A stretch of 64,000 nt of DNA from contig NZ_JQLN01000006.1 in the NCBI RefSeq assembly GCF_000744225.1, positions 186,001 through 250,000 of the forward strand, written 5' to 3'. Below the pieces are notes generated by a model, which searched no databases, was not told the origin of the DNA, and was given only the letters and a program-made list of their open reading frames with translations. Position numbers and translations under genes: made by a program. The stretch's first letter is position 1. Each line of letters begins with the position of its first letter. This document shows, in pieces, positions 23,607 to 33,038 of the stretch. The DNA is from Kitasatospora mediocidica KCTC 9733 (GTDB taxonomy: Bacteria > Actinomycetota > Actinomycetes > Streptomycetales > Streptomycetaceae).

Positions 23607-24719
23607 GTGCCCGAGGACGTCCTGCAGCGGCGGCCGGCCCCGCCGGGTAGGCACTCAGCCGGCGAGGCGGGCCTGCCCAGACGGTCGCGCCGACTGCTTT
23701 TCGGCGCCTACCTGCTGCTCGTCCTGGCGATCGTCGCGGACCTGGTCACCGGCCCCGGGACGACCGTCTCACCCGTGCTCGCCGCCGTCCCGGTGCTGGC
23801 GGGCACGGGCAGCCACGCGGCCCGGGTCCCGCTGCTGGCCGGGGCGCTCTCACTTGCCTCCGTCGGGCTGCTGAGCCTGGCCAACCCGGACGTGCCGGTC
23901 TCCGTCCACGTGGCCGCCCTGATCGCCGTCATGGCCGTCACCCTGGCCAGCACCGCCAACGTCGTCCTGCTGCTGGCCCGCGACCACGAGCTGCGCGAAG
24001 TCCGCACGGTGGCGGAGGCCGCCCAGCGGGCCCTGCTGCGCCCGATCCCGACGCGGGCCGGCCCGCTGCGCATCGCCGTCCGGTACGAGGCCGCCGCCGC
24101 CGAGGCCCGGATCGGCGGCGACCTCTACGAGGTCCTCGACACCCCGCACGGCGTGCGGATCCTGCTCGGCGACGTCCAGGGCAAGGGCCTGGTGGCCGTC
24201 GAGACGGCTTCGGAGGTGCTCGGCGTCTTCCGTGAGGCGGCCCGCACCGAGACCGACCTCGCCGCGGTGGCCGAGCGGCTGGACTCTCAACTGGCCCGCG
24301 GCCCGCAGAACGACCGGTTCGTGACGGCCGTCCTGGTCGGCGTGCCGCTGGGGGCGAAGCCGGCGCAGCTCGTCAACTGCGGTCACCCGTCGCCCATGCT
24401 GCGCCGGGCCGGCGTGGTCAGCGAGTTGGACCCGCCCGGCTTCTCACCGCCCCTGGGCCTGCGCGACCTGACCGGCGAGGCCTACCGGGTCCGCAGCGTC
24501 CAGCTGTACCCAGGCGACCTGCTGTTGCTCTACACCGACGGGGTCTCCGAGGCGCGGGACGCGGGCGGGCGCTTCTATCCACTCGCGTCCCGGTTCACCG
24601 GATTCCCCGCGCACGAGCCGGGCGCGCTGCTCGACCAGCTCCTGACGGACGTCGAGGCCTACGTGGTCGACGGCCTGACGGACGACGCGGCCCTGCTGGC
24701 GGTCCGCTGCGAGGGGTGA
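23607..24719 (+). CDS. Membrane-anchored PP2C-type (SpoIIE) serine phosphatase
   Basis: Protein of 370 residues. The N-terminal third (about 28-125) has four hydrophobic segments with no extra sensory domain. The rest is a SpoIIE/PP2C phosphatase with RYEAAAAEARIGGDLYEV, ILLGDVQGKGL, VNCGHPSPMLRR, LLLYTDGVSEARD and a C-terminal LTDDAALLAVR. The metal-binding acidic residues of these motifs are all present. It probably dephosphorylates an anti-sigma-factor antagonist at the membrane; no such partner is encoded beside it. The GTG start has GAGGGAG eight bases upstream. Confidence 0.9.
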   Translation: MPEDVLQRRPAPPGRHSAGEAGLPRRSRRLLFGAYLLLVLAIVADLVTGPGTTVSPVLAAVPVLAGTGSHAARVPLLAGALSLASVGLLSLANPDVPVSVHVAALIAVMAVTLASTANVVLLLARDHELREVRTVAEAAQRALLRPIPTRAGPLRIAVRYEAAAAEARIGGDLYEVLDTPHGVRILLGDVQGKGLVAVETASEVLGVFREAARTETDLAAVAERLDSQLARGPQNDRFVTAVLVGVPLGAKPAQLVNCGHPSPMLRRAGVVSELDPPGFSPPLGLRDLTGEAYRVRSVQLYPGDLLLLYTDGVSEARDAGGRFYPLASRFTGFPAHEPGALLDQLLTDVEAYVVDGLTDDAALLAVRCEG

Positions 24720-24862
24720 GGCCGCGGATCGCCTCCGTCGCAGCTTCGCCTCTGTCGCCGCTTTGTCGCTTCGCCGGTGCCGAACGGCCGCTCACGGGTG
24801 GCGCCTGCTGTCCGGCGGGCGGGCTGGCTGGCTGGCGGGTCTCGGCGAGGAGAATGGCCGTC

Positions 24863-25720
24863 ATGACTACCCATCACGACAGTGACGCCCCCGACCCGGA
24901 CCACCTGAGCCGACAGCTCCACCTTCGGCTGGACCGAATCGAGGCACTGCTCACGTCCGGAGGGGTCGGAGCGTCCGGGGCGGGCGGAGCGGCGGGCGGC
25001 GCCGACGCGGCCGGCGGCGCCGACGCGTCGGCGGGGAAGTCCGCGGCGGACATCCCCGTCCGGCCGGTCTGGCGGGCCGAGACCGAGGCCGAACAGCGCT
25101 GGGCCGTGACGGTCGCGATTCTCTCCGCCGTCGTGCTGCAGCTCTTCCTGCCGCCCCGGCTCAGCATCCATCCGCGCTGGATGCTGCCGGCGCTGGAGCT
25201 GAGCCTGCTGGTCGCGCTGGTCGCGCTGAACCCGCACCGGCGGATCGACCACAGCACGCGCGCGCTGCGTTCGTTGAGTCTGACCCTGGTCGCGGCGATC
25301 AGCCTCGCCAACGGCTGGTCGGCGGTCAAGCTGGTCCGCGAGTTGATCACCGGCGCCGGAGCGCCCACCCCGCTCGGCCTGCTCGGCACCGGCGGCGCGG
25401 TCTGGGCGACGAACGTGATCGCGTTCGCGCTCTGGTACTGGGAGTGGGACCGTGGCGGCCCGGCGGCCCGGTCCCTCGGCACGGCCGACTACCCCGACTT
25501 TCTCTTCCCGCAGATGCAGCAGCCGGATATCGCCCCGGCGCTGTGGGAACCCGGGTTCCTCGACTACCTCTACGTCGCCTTCACCAACGCGACAGCCTTC
25601 AGCCCGACCGACACCATGCCGCTCTCGCTCTGGGCCAAGATGCTGATGATGTTCCAGTCCGTGGTGTCGTTGCTGACCGTGCTCCTGGTGGTGGCCCGGG
25701 CCGTGAACATCCTGCACTGA
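24863..25720 (+). CDS. Conserved integral membrane protein of unknown function
   Basis: Protein of 285 residues that I do not recognise with certainty. A charged N-terminal part (Asp/His-rich, then a Gly/Ala-rich linker around residues 30-55) is followed by about five or six hydrophobic segments. The region VAFTNATAFSPTDTMPLSLW just before the last helix recalls the pore-loop position of two-helix potassium channels but lacks a TxGYG filter. The motif ALWYWEWDRGGP precedes it. I chose the second ATG (24863), about eleven bases after GAGGAG; the ATG at 24854 is too close. It lies 143 bases after the phosphatase and may be read with it. Confidence 0.65.
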   Translation: MTTHHDSDAPDPDHLSRQLHLRLDRIEALLTSGGVGASGAGGAAGGADAAGGADASAGKSAADIPVRPVWRAETEAEQRWAVTVAILSAVVLQLFLPPRLSIHPRWMLPALELSLLVALVALNPHRRIDHSTRALRSLSLTLVAAISLANGWSAVKLVRELITGAGAPTPLGLLGTGGAVWATNVIAFALWYWEWDRGGPAARSLGTADYPDFLFPQMQQPDIAPALWEPGFLDYLYVAFTNATAFSPTDTMPLSLWAKMLMMFQSVVSLLTVLLVVARAVNILH

Positions 25721-25752
25721 GCCGTCCGTTCGGCTCGCGCGGGAGCGGTGGG

Positions 25753-26727
25753 TCAGTGCGAGGCGGCGAGGGCTGCCGCGCCGATCAGGCCCGCGTCGGA
25801 GCCGAGTCCGGTGCGCCGGACCTCGATCGGGTGCAGGAACGGCAGGGCGGCGTAGGTGTGCAGGTGGCGGCGCAGTGGCGCGAGCAGCAGTTCACCGGCC
25901 TGCGCCACGCCGCCGCCGATGACCGCCAAGCGCAGGTCGAGCAGGGTGGCGGTGGCCGCGATGCCGGCGGCCAGCGCCCGGCCCGCGCGGTCGTAGGCGG
26001 CGAGGGCCAGCGAGTCGCCCTGCCGCGCCGACTCGGCGACCGCGGCGGCGTCGGTGGCGCCGCCGCGTGCGGCGGGCTGCCAGCCGGAGCGCAGGGCGTG
26101 GCGTGCGATGGCGGTGCCGCTGGCGAGCATTTCCACGCAGCCGCGCGAGCCGCACGGGCAGGGTTCGCCGTTCAGGTCCACGCTGAGGTGGCCCAGGTGC
26201 CCGGCGTTGCCGCTGGGGCCTGGGCGGACGGCGCCGTCGAGTACCAGCCCGGCCCCGACGCCGGTGGATACCACCAGGCAGAGCGCGTCGCCGGCGTCCC
26301 GGGCGGCGCCGCGCCAGTGCTCTCCGGCCGCCATCGCCACGCCGTCGCCGCCCAGCACCACCGGCCGGCCCGCCACCGCGGGGTCGGCGGCGACCCGGGC
26401 GACGAGGGGGAACCCCCGCCAGCCGGGGATGTTGACCGGGCTGACGGTCCCGTGGGCGATGTCCACCGGACCGGCGCAGCCGATCCCCACCGCTCGCACC
26501 TCGCGCCAGCGCGGGTCCGCGGCCAGCTTCCCGATCACCTGATGGATCGTCAGCATAACTGCCTCACCCGGCTCCTGGGACGGAGTGAGGCGCTGCACCC
26601 GGTGCAGCAGGGTGCCATGACCGTCGACCAGTGCACCGGCGATCTTCGTGCCCCCGATGTCGAGCGCGGCGAACAGGGCGGCGGACGGGTCGGCGGGACG
26701 GTCGGTGGGGTGCGGGGTGCTCGTCAT
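25753..26727 (-). CDS. ROK family sugar kinase
   Basis: Cytoplasmic sugar kinase of 324 residues, the usual ROK length. The ATP site is DIGGTKIAGALVDGHG near the N-terminus; the sugar and zinc region is GHLSVDLNGEPCPCGSRGCVE with the CxCGxxGCxE zinc knuckle; STGVGAGLVLDG is the catalytic-core glycine motif. It has no DNA-binding domain, so it is a kinase rather than a repressor. It is the last gene of the minus-strand mannoside operon, 86 bases after the GH38 stop. Likely role: phosphorylating the mannose, glucose or N-acetylglucosamine released inside the cell; which one is not readable. Confidence 0.9.
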   Translation of the reverse strand: MTSTPHPTDRPADPSAALFAALDIGGTKIAGALVDGHGTLLHRVQRLTPSQEPGEAVMLTIHQVIGKLAADPRWREVRAVGIGCAGPVDIAHGTVSPVNIPGWRGFPLVARVAADPAVAGRPVVLGGDGVAMAAGEHWRGAARDAGDALCLVVSTGVGAGLVLDGAVRPGPSGNAGHLGHLSVDLNGEPCPCGSRGCVEMLASGTAIARHALRSGWQPAARGGATDAAAVAESARQGDSLALAAYDRAGRALAAGIAATATLLDLRLAVIGGGVAQAGELLLAPLRRHLHTYAALPFLHPIEVRRTGLGSDAGLIGAAALAASH

Positions 26728-26769
26728 CGGGGGCCTCGCGGAGCTGGAGCCTGCGGGTGGGGAAGGAGC

Positions 26770-26816
26770 GACGCTACGACGCGGGGACGCTACGACGCAG
26801 GGACGCGGGGGCGCTA
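26770..26816. repeat. 16-base tandem repeat at the GH38 stop codon
   Basis: GACGCTACGACGCGGG (26770) is followed directly by GACGCTACGACGCAGG (26786). A degenerate third unit runs on into the CTA that encodes the TAG stop of the GH38 gene (26814-26816). As at 477 and 8291, the array begins at the end of a coding region. Confidence 0.7.
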
Positions 26817-29800
26817 CGAGGCGTCGGCCGCGCGTGCGAGCCGCAGCGTGACCAGCTGGAACGGGCGCAGCCTCAGCTCCACCGTGCCCCCGCGCAGCGC
26901 GGGGTGTTCGCCGAGCGGGCGCTCCAGCAGGTCACAGGCCTGCACTCCGGCCGGGGCGAAGGAGGTGCGCAGCTCGGCGCGGGCCCGGGCGCCGTGTGCC
27001 TCGTAGAGCCGGACCACCACGTCGCCGCTCCCGTCGTCGGCCAGCTTGACGGCACTGACCACCACCGCGTCGTTGTCGACGCTCACCAGTGGCGCGACCT
27101 CGCTGTCCCCCGGGATCCGCCGCTCGGGCAGGTTGATCCGGTAGCCCTCGCGCACCGCGTCGCCGATCGTGGCGCCGGGTGCCAGCGCGTGCCGGAACCG
27201 GTGCACGCCCTGGTCGGTGTGCGGGTCGGGGAAGCGCGGTGCGCGCAGCAGCGAGACGCGGACCGTGGTGGTGGTGCCGTGGTCGGCGGCCCGCACGGTG
27301 CGCGTCACGTCGTGACCGTAGGTGGAGGCGGTCACCAGGGCCACGCCCCAGTCGGGTTCGGCGAAGTGGACGAAGCGGTGGTTGCAGGCCTCGAACTTGG
27401 CCGCCTCCCAGCTGGTGTTGGTGTGGGTGGGACGGTGCAGATGGCCGAACTGCGTTTCGGCGGCGTAGCGTTCGGTGTGTAGGTCCAGCGGGAAGGCGGC
27501 CTTGAGGAACTTCTCGGTCTCGTGCCAGTCCACCTCGGTGTCCAGGTCGAGCCGTGGGGCGCCGGCGCTCAGCGTCAGTGTCTGCACCACCCGCGAGGCG
27601 CCGAAGGAGCGCGTCACCCGGACCGCGACGGCGTCCGAGTCCTTGGCGACGACGGTGAGTTCGTCCAGGTCGGTCAGGTCGGTGACGGTGTTGCGGTAGA
27701 ACTGGTCGACGTCCCAGGCGTCCCACATGTTCGGGAAGTCGGGGTGGATCTGCAGCAGGTTGGCGGCGGCGCCGGGCGCGACGCTCTCACGCTCGTGCAG
27801 GAGGTCGTACGCCGAGACGACGAGCCCGCGCCCGTCCACCGCGACCCGCAACAGGCCGTTGTCCAGCAGGAATCCGCCCTCGGGACGGGCCTGGACCGTG
27901 CAGCCCTGCTGCGCCCGGGCCACCCCGCGGGCGCCACCGGCCGGCACGCCGGCCCACTCGTGCGGCGTCGCGTTGAAGACCACCTCACCGCCTGACGTAC
28001 CGTCACCGACCAGCGCCAGCTGGGCTTCACCGATGAGAGCCGTCAGCTCCTCGGCGACGGCGGCGTAGGTCTGCTCCGCCTCCCGGTGCACCCAGGCGAT
28101 CGACGATCCGGGCAGGATGTCGTGGAACTGGTGCAGCAGGACGGTCTTCCAGATCCGGTCCAACTGCTGGTACGGGTAGGCGGATCCGGTCTGAACGGCG
28201 GCGGTGGCGGCCCACAGCTCGGCCTCCCGCAACAGGTTCTCGCTGGCCCGGTTGCCCTGCTTGGTCTTCGCCTGGCTGGTCAGCGTGGCACGGTGCAGTT
28301 CGAGGTAGAGCTCGCCGACCCAGACCGGCGGGTCGGGGTACTCGGCCTGCGCCTTGGCGAAGAACTCGGCGGGCTTCTCCCACCGGACGGTGGCCGAGCC
28401 CTCCAGGTTCCGCAGCCGGGCCGCCTTGGCGATCATCTCGCGGGTGGTACCGCCGCCGCCGTCGCCCCAGCCGGTCGGTGCCAGCGAGTGCGTGGCCCGG
28501 CCCTTGTCCTTGAAGTTCCGTGCCGCGTGGGCGATTTCACTGCCCTTCATGGAGCAGTTGTAGGTGTCGATGGGCGGGAAGTGGGTGAAGATCCGGCTCC
28601 CGTCGATGCCCTCCCACCAGAAGGTGTGGTGCGGGAAGCTGTTGATCTGGCTCCAGGAGATCTTCTGGGTCAGCAGCCACTTGGAGCCCGCCGCCTTGAT
28701 GATCTGCGGTAGGCCGCCGGTGAAGCCGAAGGTGTCCGGCAGCCAGGCCTCCTCGTTCTCGACGCCGAACTCCTCCAGGAAGAACCGCTTGCCGTGCACG
28801 AACTGGCGGGCCATCGCCTCCGAACCGGGCATGTTGGTGTCCGACTCGACCCACATCCCGCCGGCCGGCACGAAGCGGCCCTCGGCCACCGCCTGCTTGA
28901 CCTTCGCGTACACCTCCGGCCGGTGCTCCTTGATCCAGGCGTACTGCTGGGCCTGGGACATGGTGTAGACGAAGTCCGGTTCGTCCTCCAGGAGCGCGGT
29001 CATGTTGGCGGTGGTCCTGGCCACCTTGCGGACCGTCTCGCGCAGCGGCCACAGCCAGGCGGAGTCGATGTGCGCGTGGCCGACCGCGCTGATCCGGTGT
29101 GCGGACGCCGAGGCGGGCGCGGCCAGCACCCCGGCCAACTCCGAACGGGCGGCGGCAGCGGTGGCGTTGACGTTCTGCAGGTCGACGGCGTCCAGCGCCC
29201 GTTCGACCGCGCGCAGCACCTCCCAGCGGCGCGCGCCGTCCACCGGGAGCTCGGCCATCAGCTCGCCCAGCACCTCCAGGTCCATCACCAGCTGCCAGAC
29301 GGTCTCGTCGAAGACCACCAGGTCGATCCGGGCCAGCCGGTACTGGGGCTGGTCGCCGGCGGTTGCCTTCTCGCCCAACCCGGTGGGCAGGAACGGGTGG
29401 TAGTCGAGGATCACCGGATTGGAGGCGGCCTCCACGTGCAGCAGCACCTGCTCCCCGCCGACCGCGGGCGCGGCGATTTGCACCCACTGGTTGCACGGGT
29501 TGATCCCCTTCACCGGCGTGCCGTCCGGCCGGTAGACCAGGCCCTCGCACTGGAAGCCGGGCATGTTCTTGTCGAAGCCCAGGTCGATCAGCGCCTCGAC
29601 GGTCCGCCCGGCCCAGGCGGCGGGCACGGTGCCGGAGACGGTCAGCCAGCTGGTGCCCCAGGGCGCGCCCCACGGCTGCCCGACGGCGATCGGGGTGCGC
29701 GGTGCGCTCAGACCCTCGGCGACCGGGACGGGTTCGTCGGGGGCGGTCCAGATGCCGACCTCCAGTGGCGTCGACTCGGGGTGGATCGCGGGGCGGATGC

Positions 29801-29855
29801 GCTCGTCGAGGACGCGCTTGAGGCGGGACTCGACCAGGCTGCGGTCATCGTGCAC
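26814..29855 (-). CDS. Alpha-mannosidase, glycoside hydrolase family 38
   Basis: Cytoplasmic exo-alpha-mannosidase of about 1,013 residues. The catalytic barrel has the zinc ligands in VGHAHIDSAWLW (H260, H262, D264) and the probable nucleophile D374 in WLPDTFGFTG. A helical N-terminal domain precedes it, and the C-terminal half is the usual beta-sandwich region. There is no signal peptide. I chose the GTG at 29855 because GGAG lies just upstream and the MHDDRSLVESRLKRV start fits the family; a longer frame to 29915 exists. It sits between a GH5-like gene and a ROK kinase in the ABC-transporter operon, so it likely trims imported mannosides. Confidence 0.93.
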   Translation of the reverse strand: MHDDRSLVESRLKRVLDERIRPAIHPESTPLEVGIWTAPDEPVPVAEGLSAPRTPIAVGQPWGAPWGTSWLTVSGTVPAAWAGRTVEALIDLGFDKNMPGFQCEGLVYRPDGTPVKGINPCNQWVQIAAPAVGGEQVLLHVEAASNPVILDYHPFLPTGLGEKATAGDQPQYRLARIDLVVFDETVWQLVMDLEVLGELMAELPVDGARRWEVLRAVERALDAVDLQNVNATAAAARSELAGVLAAPASASAHRISAVGHAHIDSAWLWPLRETVRKVARTTANMTALLEDEPDFVYTMSQAQQYAWIKEHRPEVYAKVKQAVAEGRFVPAGGMWVESDTNMPGSEAMARQFVHGKRFFLEEFGVENEEAWLPDTFGFTGGLPQIIKAAGSKWLLTQKISWSQINSFPHHTFWWEGIDGSRIFTHFPPIDTYNCSMKGSEIAHAARNFKDKGRATHSLAPTGWGDGGGGTTREMIAKAARLRNLEGSATVRWEKPAEFFAKAQAEYPDPPVWVGELYLELHRATLTSQAKTKQGNRASENLLREAELWAATAAVQTGSAYPYQQLDRIWKTVLLHQFHDILPGSSIAWVHREAEQTYAAVAEELTALIGEAQLALVGDGTSGGEVVFNATPHEWAGVPAGGARGVARAQQGCTVQARPEGGFLLDNGLLRVAVDGRGLVVSAYDLLHERESVAPGAAANLLQIHPDFPNMWDAWDVDQFYRNTVTDLTDLDELTVVAKDSDAVAVRVTRSFGASRVVQTLTLSAGAPRLDLDTEVDWHETEKFLKAAFPLDLHTERYAAETQFGHLHRPTHTNTSWEAAKFEACNHRFVHFAEPDWGVALVTASTYGHDVTRTVRAADHGTTTTVRVSLLRAPRFPDPHTDQGVHRFRHALAPGATIGDAVREGYRINLPERRIPGDSEVAPLVSVDNDAVVVSAVKLADDGSGDVVVRLYEAHGARARAELRTSFAPAGVQACDLLERPLGEHPALRGGTVELRLRPFQLVTLRLARAADAS
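27993..28005. repeat. Dispersed TGACG-N3-CGTCA palindrome inside GH38
   Basis: TGACGTACCGTCA lies within the first GH38 gene, where the minus strand encodes Asp-Gly-Thr-Ser. The same palindrome occurs at two places in the second GH38 gene. Confidence 0.5.
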
Positions 29856-29918
29856 AGGGGGCTCCGGGGGGCTGCGAGGGTGGACGTGCTGGGGTTCAGG
29901 ATCACTCTTGACCATCCG

Positions 29919-31178
29919 TCAGGAATGGTCGACATCCTCGACCGTGACGACTTCGGTGATTCCCCGAGCGTCCAGGTGCCCGGGGTCGAAGGCGTGTTCC
30001 GCCAGCACCGCGGTCGGCCGCGCGCCGTCGGCGGCCAGTCGCATGAAGGCCTCGAAGAAGGCTCCGCCCGGGGCGCAGGTGGAACGCTTGGGCGCGTCGT
30101 CCGGCAGATCCAGGACCAGGGCCGTGTGGCGGGCGTGCGGCGGCCGCCACCGGTCCCTGGCCTCGGCGACCGCCCGGGCCAGCGCCCGCCCGGCCGGCTT
30201 GACCTGCCGGTCGTTGGTCAACAGGCCCAGGCTGTATTCGAGTTCGGGGAAGTCGGCGAGCGAGCGGTCGACGTCGTGCGAGCACCACCAGGTGACCCCC
30301 CACAGGTCGGGGCAGTCGAGCGCGGCGGCGACCGTGGTCTGGGTGAAGTCGCCCGCGTCCTCGGCGGCGATGTGCGGGGCCGGGGCGCCGACCTCCTGGA
30401 GCCAGACCGGGCGGTGCGGATCGTCGGCCCAGGCCTTGGACAGCTCGACGAGGTAGGCGGCGTGCTGTCCGGTGGCGGTGGAACGGGGGCCGTAGCGCTG
30501 GGCGGTGCCGTTGAAGACCCAGGAGTGCACGGCGGTGGCCGCGCCGATCCGGGCGGCCTGCGCCGGGGTGAACGGGTGGTCGTCCTGGTACCAGGCCGCG
30601 TCGTACTCCGCGTGCAGGTGCAGCCGGCCCGGCGCGCCCTGCTCGCAGGCGGCGAGCAGGCGGCGCAGCCAGCCGGCGGCCTGCTCGGGGGTGATCCGGT
30701 CCGGGTCCGGGTGCGGGTCGCCGGAGAACTGGTTGATCTCGTTGCCGATGGTCAGGCCCAGGAAGTTGCGGCGCTCGGCCAGGGCGGCGGCCAGCGTGTG
30801 CAGGTAGGCGGCCTGGGCCTCGACGACGTCGGGGTCGGTGAAGAGGTTGCGCCGGTGCCAGGTCCTGGTCCAGGCGGGCAGGAAGTCGAAGCTGGACAGG
30901 TGGCCCTGCAGGCCGTCCACCGCCACGTCCAGGCCGCGTTCGCCGGCCGCGTCCACCAGGGCGGTCAGCTGCTCGACGGCGCGCGGGCGGATCAGCGTGC
31001 GGTTGGGCTGGAACAGCGGCCAGAGTGGGAAGACCCGGACGTGGTCCAGGCCCAGCGCGGCGATCGAGTCCAGGTCGGCCCGGACGGCGTCGAGGTCGAA
31101 GTCCAGCCAGTGGTGGAACCAGCCCTGGGACGGCGTGTAGTTGACGCCGAACCGCGGCGGGTGGGTCGGGGTGGTCAT
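29919..31178 (-). CDS. Glycoside hydrolase family 5 enzyme, probable beta-mannosidase (GH5_18-like)
   Basis: Cytoplasmic TIM-barrel glycosidase of 419 residues without a signal peptide. The acid/base is probably E147 in LTIGNEINQF and the nucleophile E262 in PVWLQEVGAP. The opening RFGVNYTPSQGWFHHWLDF and the segment HVRVFPLWPLFQPNRTLIRP fit the GH5_18 group, whose characterised bifidobacterial member is a beta-mannosidase that splits the Man-beta-1,4-GlcNAc core of N-glycans. I chose the ATG at 31178, five or six bases after GGAG; an ATG at 31196 is also possible. It lies between the permease and GH38 genes in one operon. The subfamily call is by eye. Confidence 0.78.
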   Translation of the reverse strand: MTTPTHPPRFGVNYTPSQGWFHHWLDFDLDAVRADLDSIAALGLDHVRVFPLWPLFQPNRTLIRPRAVEQLTALVDAAGERGLDVAVDGLQGHLSSFDFLPAWTRTWHRRNLFTDPDVVEAQAAYLHTLAAALAERRNFLGLTIGNEINQFSGDPHPDPDRITPEQAAGWLRRLLAACEQGAPGRLHLHAEYDAAWYQDDHPFTPAQAARIGAATAVHSWVFNGTAQRYGPRSTATGQHAAYLVELSKAWADDPHRPVWLQEVGAPAPHIAAEDAGDFTQTTVAAALDCPDLWGVTWWCSHDVDRSLADFPELEYSLGLLTNDRQVKPAGRALARAVAEARDRWRPPHARHTALVLDLPDDAPKRSTCAPGGAFFEAFMRLAADGARPTAVLAEHAFDPGHLDARGITEVVTVEDVDHS

Positions 31179-31207
31179 CATGTCTCCGGTCGTCATGGCT
31201 GCTCTCG

Positions 31208-32128
31208 TCAGCCCTTCACCGCACCCTCGCCGACGCCGCGGAAGAAGAACCGCTGCAACGCCACGAAGAGGGCCAGGATCGGCAGCAGGGCGATCATCGC
31301 GCCGGCCGCGATGATGCGCGGGTCGGCGGCGAAGACGCTCTGCAGATAGGACAGTCCAACGGTGAGGGTGAGCTTGTCGGGGCTCTGCAGCACCAGCAGC
31401 GGCCACAGGAAGTCGTCCCAGGCGCCGATGAAGGTCAGGATGGCGATGACGCTCAGCGTGCCCTTCACGCTGGGCAGCGCGATGTGGCGCAGCCGCTGCC
31501 AGACCGTGGCGCCGTCGATGACGGCGGCCTCCTCGACCTCGGCGGGGATGGCCAGGAAGGCGTTGCGCATCAGCAGCACGTTGAGCGCGCCGATCATCGC
31601 GGGCAGCGCCACGCCGACCAGCGAGTTGCCCAGGCCCAGCCGGGTGACCGTCTGGTACTGCGAGATGATGGTCACCTCCCCGGGCAGCACCAGCGTGGAC
31701 AGGAACAGGCCCAGCATCAGGCGCCGCCCGCGAAAGTGCAGCCGCGCCAGCGCGTACCCGGCGGCGGTGGCGCCCAGCAGGTTGCCGCCCACGCACAGCG
31801 CCGCGACGATCACCGAGTTCAGCGCGAAGTGCGCGATCGGGACGGTCCGGGCGACCTGCGAGTAGTTGTCCAGCGTCGGCCGCTGTGGCAGGAGTTGGGG
31901 CGTGGCGGTGTAGACGTCCTCGAAGACGCTCTTCAACGAGGTGGACAGCTCCCACAGCATCGGCCCGACCGTGACGGCCAGGATCACCAGCAGCGTGAGG
32001 TAGCGGGCGGTCAGGCCGAGCGGGGTCACCGCGTCGAAGACCGGCGAGCGGCGTCGGCGCGCGGGCCTGCGTGCGGGCGCCCGGGCGGGGGCCGGCGGCG
32101 TCTCGATCCGTTCGGACAGGGCGGTCAT
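31208..32128 (-). CDS. ABC sugar permease (MalG/CUT1 type)
   Basis: Inner-membrane permease of 306 residues with about six helices. The N-terminus is a charged Arg/Pro/Ala-rich tail, then LTLLVILAVTVGPMLWELSTSLKS. The ATPase-docking EAA loop reads VEEAAVIDGATVWQRLRHIALP. This is the second permease of a carbohydrate-uptake (CUT1) system. Its ATG overlaps the stop of the first permease by one base (TGATG), so translation is coupled. No ATPase gene is present in the operon; actinomycete CUT1 systems usually share a distant MsiK-type ATPase. Confidence 0.92.
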   Translation of the reverse strand: MTALSERIETPPAPARAPARRPARRRRSPVFDAVTPLGLTARYLTLLVILAVTVGPMLWELSTSLKSVFEDVYTATPQLLPQRPTLDNYSQVARTVPIAHFALNSVIVAALCVGGNLLGATAAGYALARLHFRGRRLMLGLFLSTLVLPGEVTIISQYQTVTRLGLGNSLVGVALPAMIGALNVLLMRNAFLAIPAEVEEAAVIDGATVWQRLRHIALPSVKGTLSVIAILTFIGAWDDFLWPLLVLQSPDKLTLTVGLSYLQSVFAADPRIIAAGAMIALLPILALFVALQRFFFRGVGEGAVKG

Positions 32129-33000
32129 CAGTCGGTCCTCCGGTTCCAGCGGGCCAGGAGCAGCAACGGGCCGACGGTGAGCACGAAGAGCAGCACGCTG
32201 AGCGCGGAGGCGTAGCCGATCCGCCCGTCGCTGCCCGAGGCGGCCTGCTGGATCAGCATCACCAGCGACACGTCCTGGCCCCCGATGCCGCCGGTGCGCC
32301 CGCCGAGGATGTACAGCTCGGAGAAGACGCGCATGGCGCTGACCGCGATCAGCACCGAGACCAGCGCCATGGTGGCGCGCACTCCGGGCACGGTGACCGC
32401 CCAGAACCGGCGGACGGCTCCGGCGCCGTCCACCGCGGCCGCCTCGTGCAGTTCGCGGCGGACGTTCCCGAGCGCCGACAGGTAGAGCACCATGTAGTAG
32501 CCCAGGCCCTTCCAGACCGTCAGGGCGATGGCGCTGAACAGCAGCAGCCAGCGGTCGGTGAGGAACGGCAGCGCGCTGTGGATCAGGCCGGCCTGCTTGC
32601 CGAGGCCGTTCACCAGGCCGCGGTCGTCCAGCAGCCACTGCCAGATCAGCGCCACCACGACGGCCGAGGCGATCACCGGGAAGTAGAAGACGGTCCGGAA
32701 GAAGCTCATGAAGGGCAGCGTCCGCTGGACCAGTAGGGCCAACAGGAGCGGCAGGAAGGTCAGCAGCGGGACGCAGACCGCCATGAAGATCAGCGTGTTG
32801 ACGATCGCGTCGCGCAGCTGCGGGTCGTGCCACATCAGGGCGTAGTTGTGGACGCCGATGAACTGCCCGCCGCTGAGGGTGTGCACGTTGGTGAAGGAGA
32901 GCACACCGGTGTTGATCGCGGGCCAGAGGCTGAAGGTGGCCAGCCAGAGCAGCGCGGGGGCGATCAACAGCCAGGGGGTGTACCAGCGATGGGACTTCAT
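32128..33000 (-). CDS. ABC sugar permease (MalF/CUT1 type)
   Basis: Inner-membrane permease of 290 residues with six helices. It opens with WYTPWLLIAPALLWLATFSLWPA, typical of MalF-type permeases, and has the EAA loop RRELHEAAAVDGAGAVRRFW. The ATG at 33000 has AGGAGG seven bases upstream. It lies 38 bases after the solute-binding protein gene and overlaps the next permease. Together they form the membrane channel of an oligosaccharide importer. Confidence 0.92.
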   Translation of the reverse strand: MKSHRWYTPWLLIAPALLWLATFSLWPAINTGVLSFTNVHTLSGGQFIGVHNYALMWHDPQLRDAIVNTLIFMAVCVPLLTFLPLLLALLVQRTLPFMSFFRTVFYFPVIASAVVVALIWQWLLDDRGLVNGLGKQAGLIHSALPFLTDRWLLLFSAIALTVWKGLGYYMVLYLSALGNVRRELHEAAAVDGAGAVRRFWAVTVPGVRATMALVSVLIAVSAMRVFSELYILGGRTGGIGGQDVSLVMLIQQAASGSDGRIGYASALSVLLFVLTVGPLLLLARWNRRTD

Positions 33001-33038
33001 CGTCGCCTCCTGGACGGGTGGGGGATGGCGGGAGGGGA

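Noticed and set aside
24863..25720. Potassium channel
   Set aside because: The loop before the last helix is suggestive, but the TxGYG selectivity motif is missing, so I left it as unknown.
28794..31349. 851-residue open frame on the plus strand
   Set aside because: It lies opposite the GH38 and GH5 genes, whose catalytic motifs are intact. The product is a low-complexity Gly/Val/Arg string.
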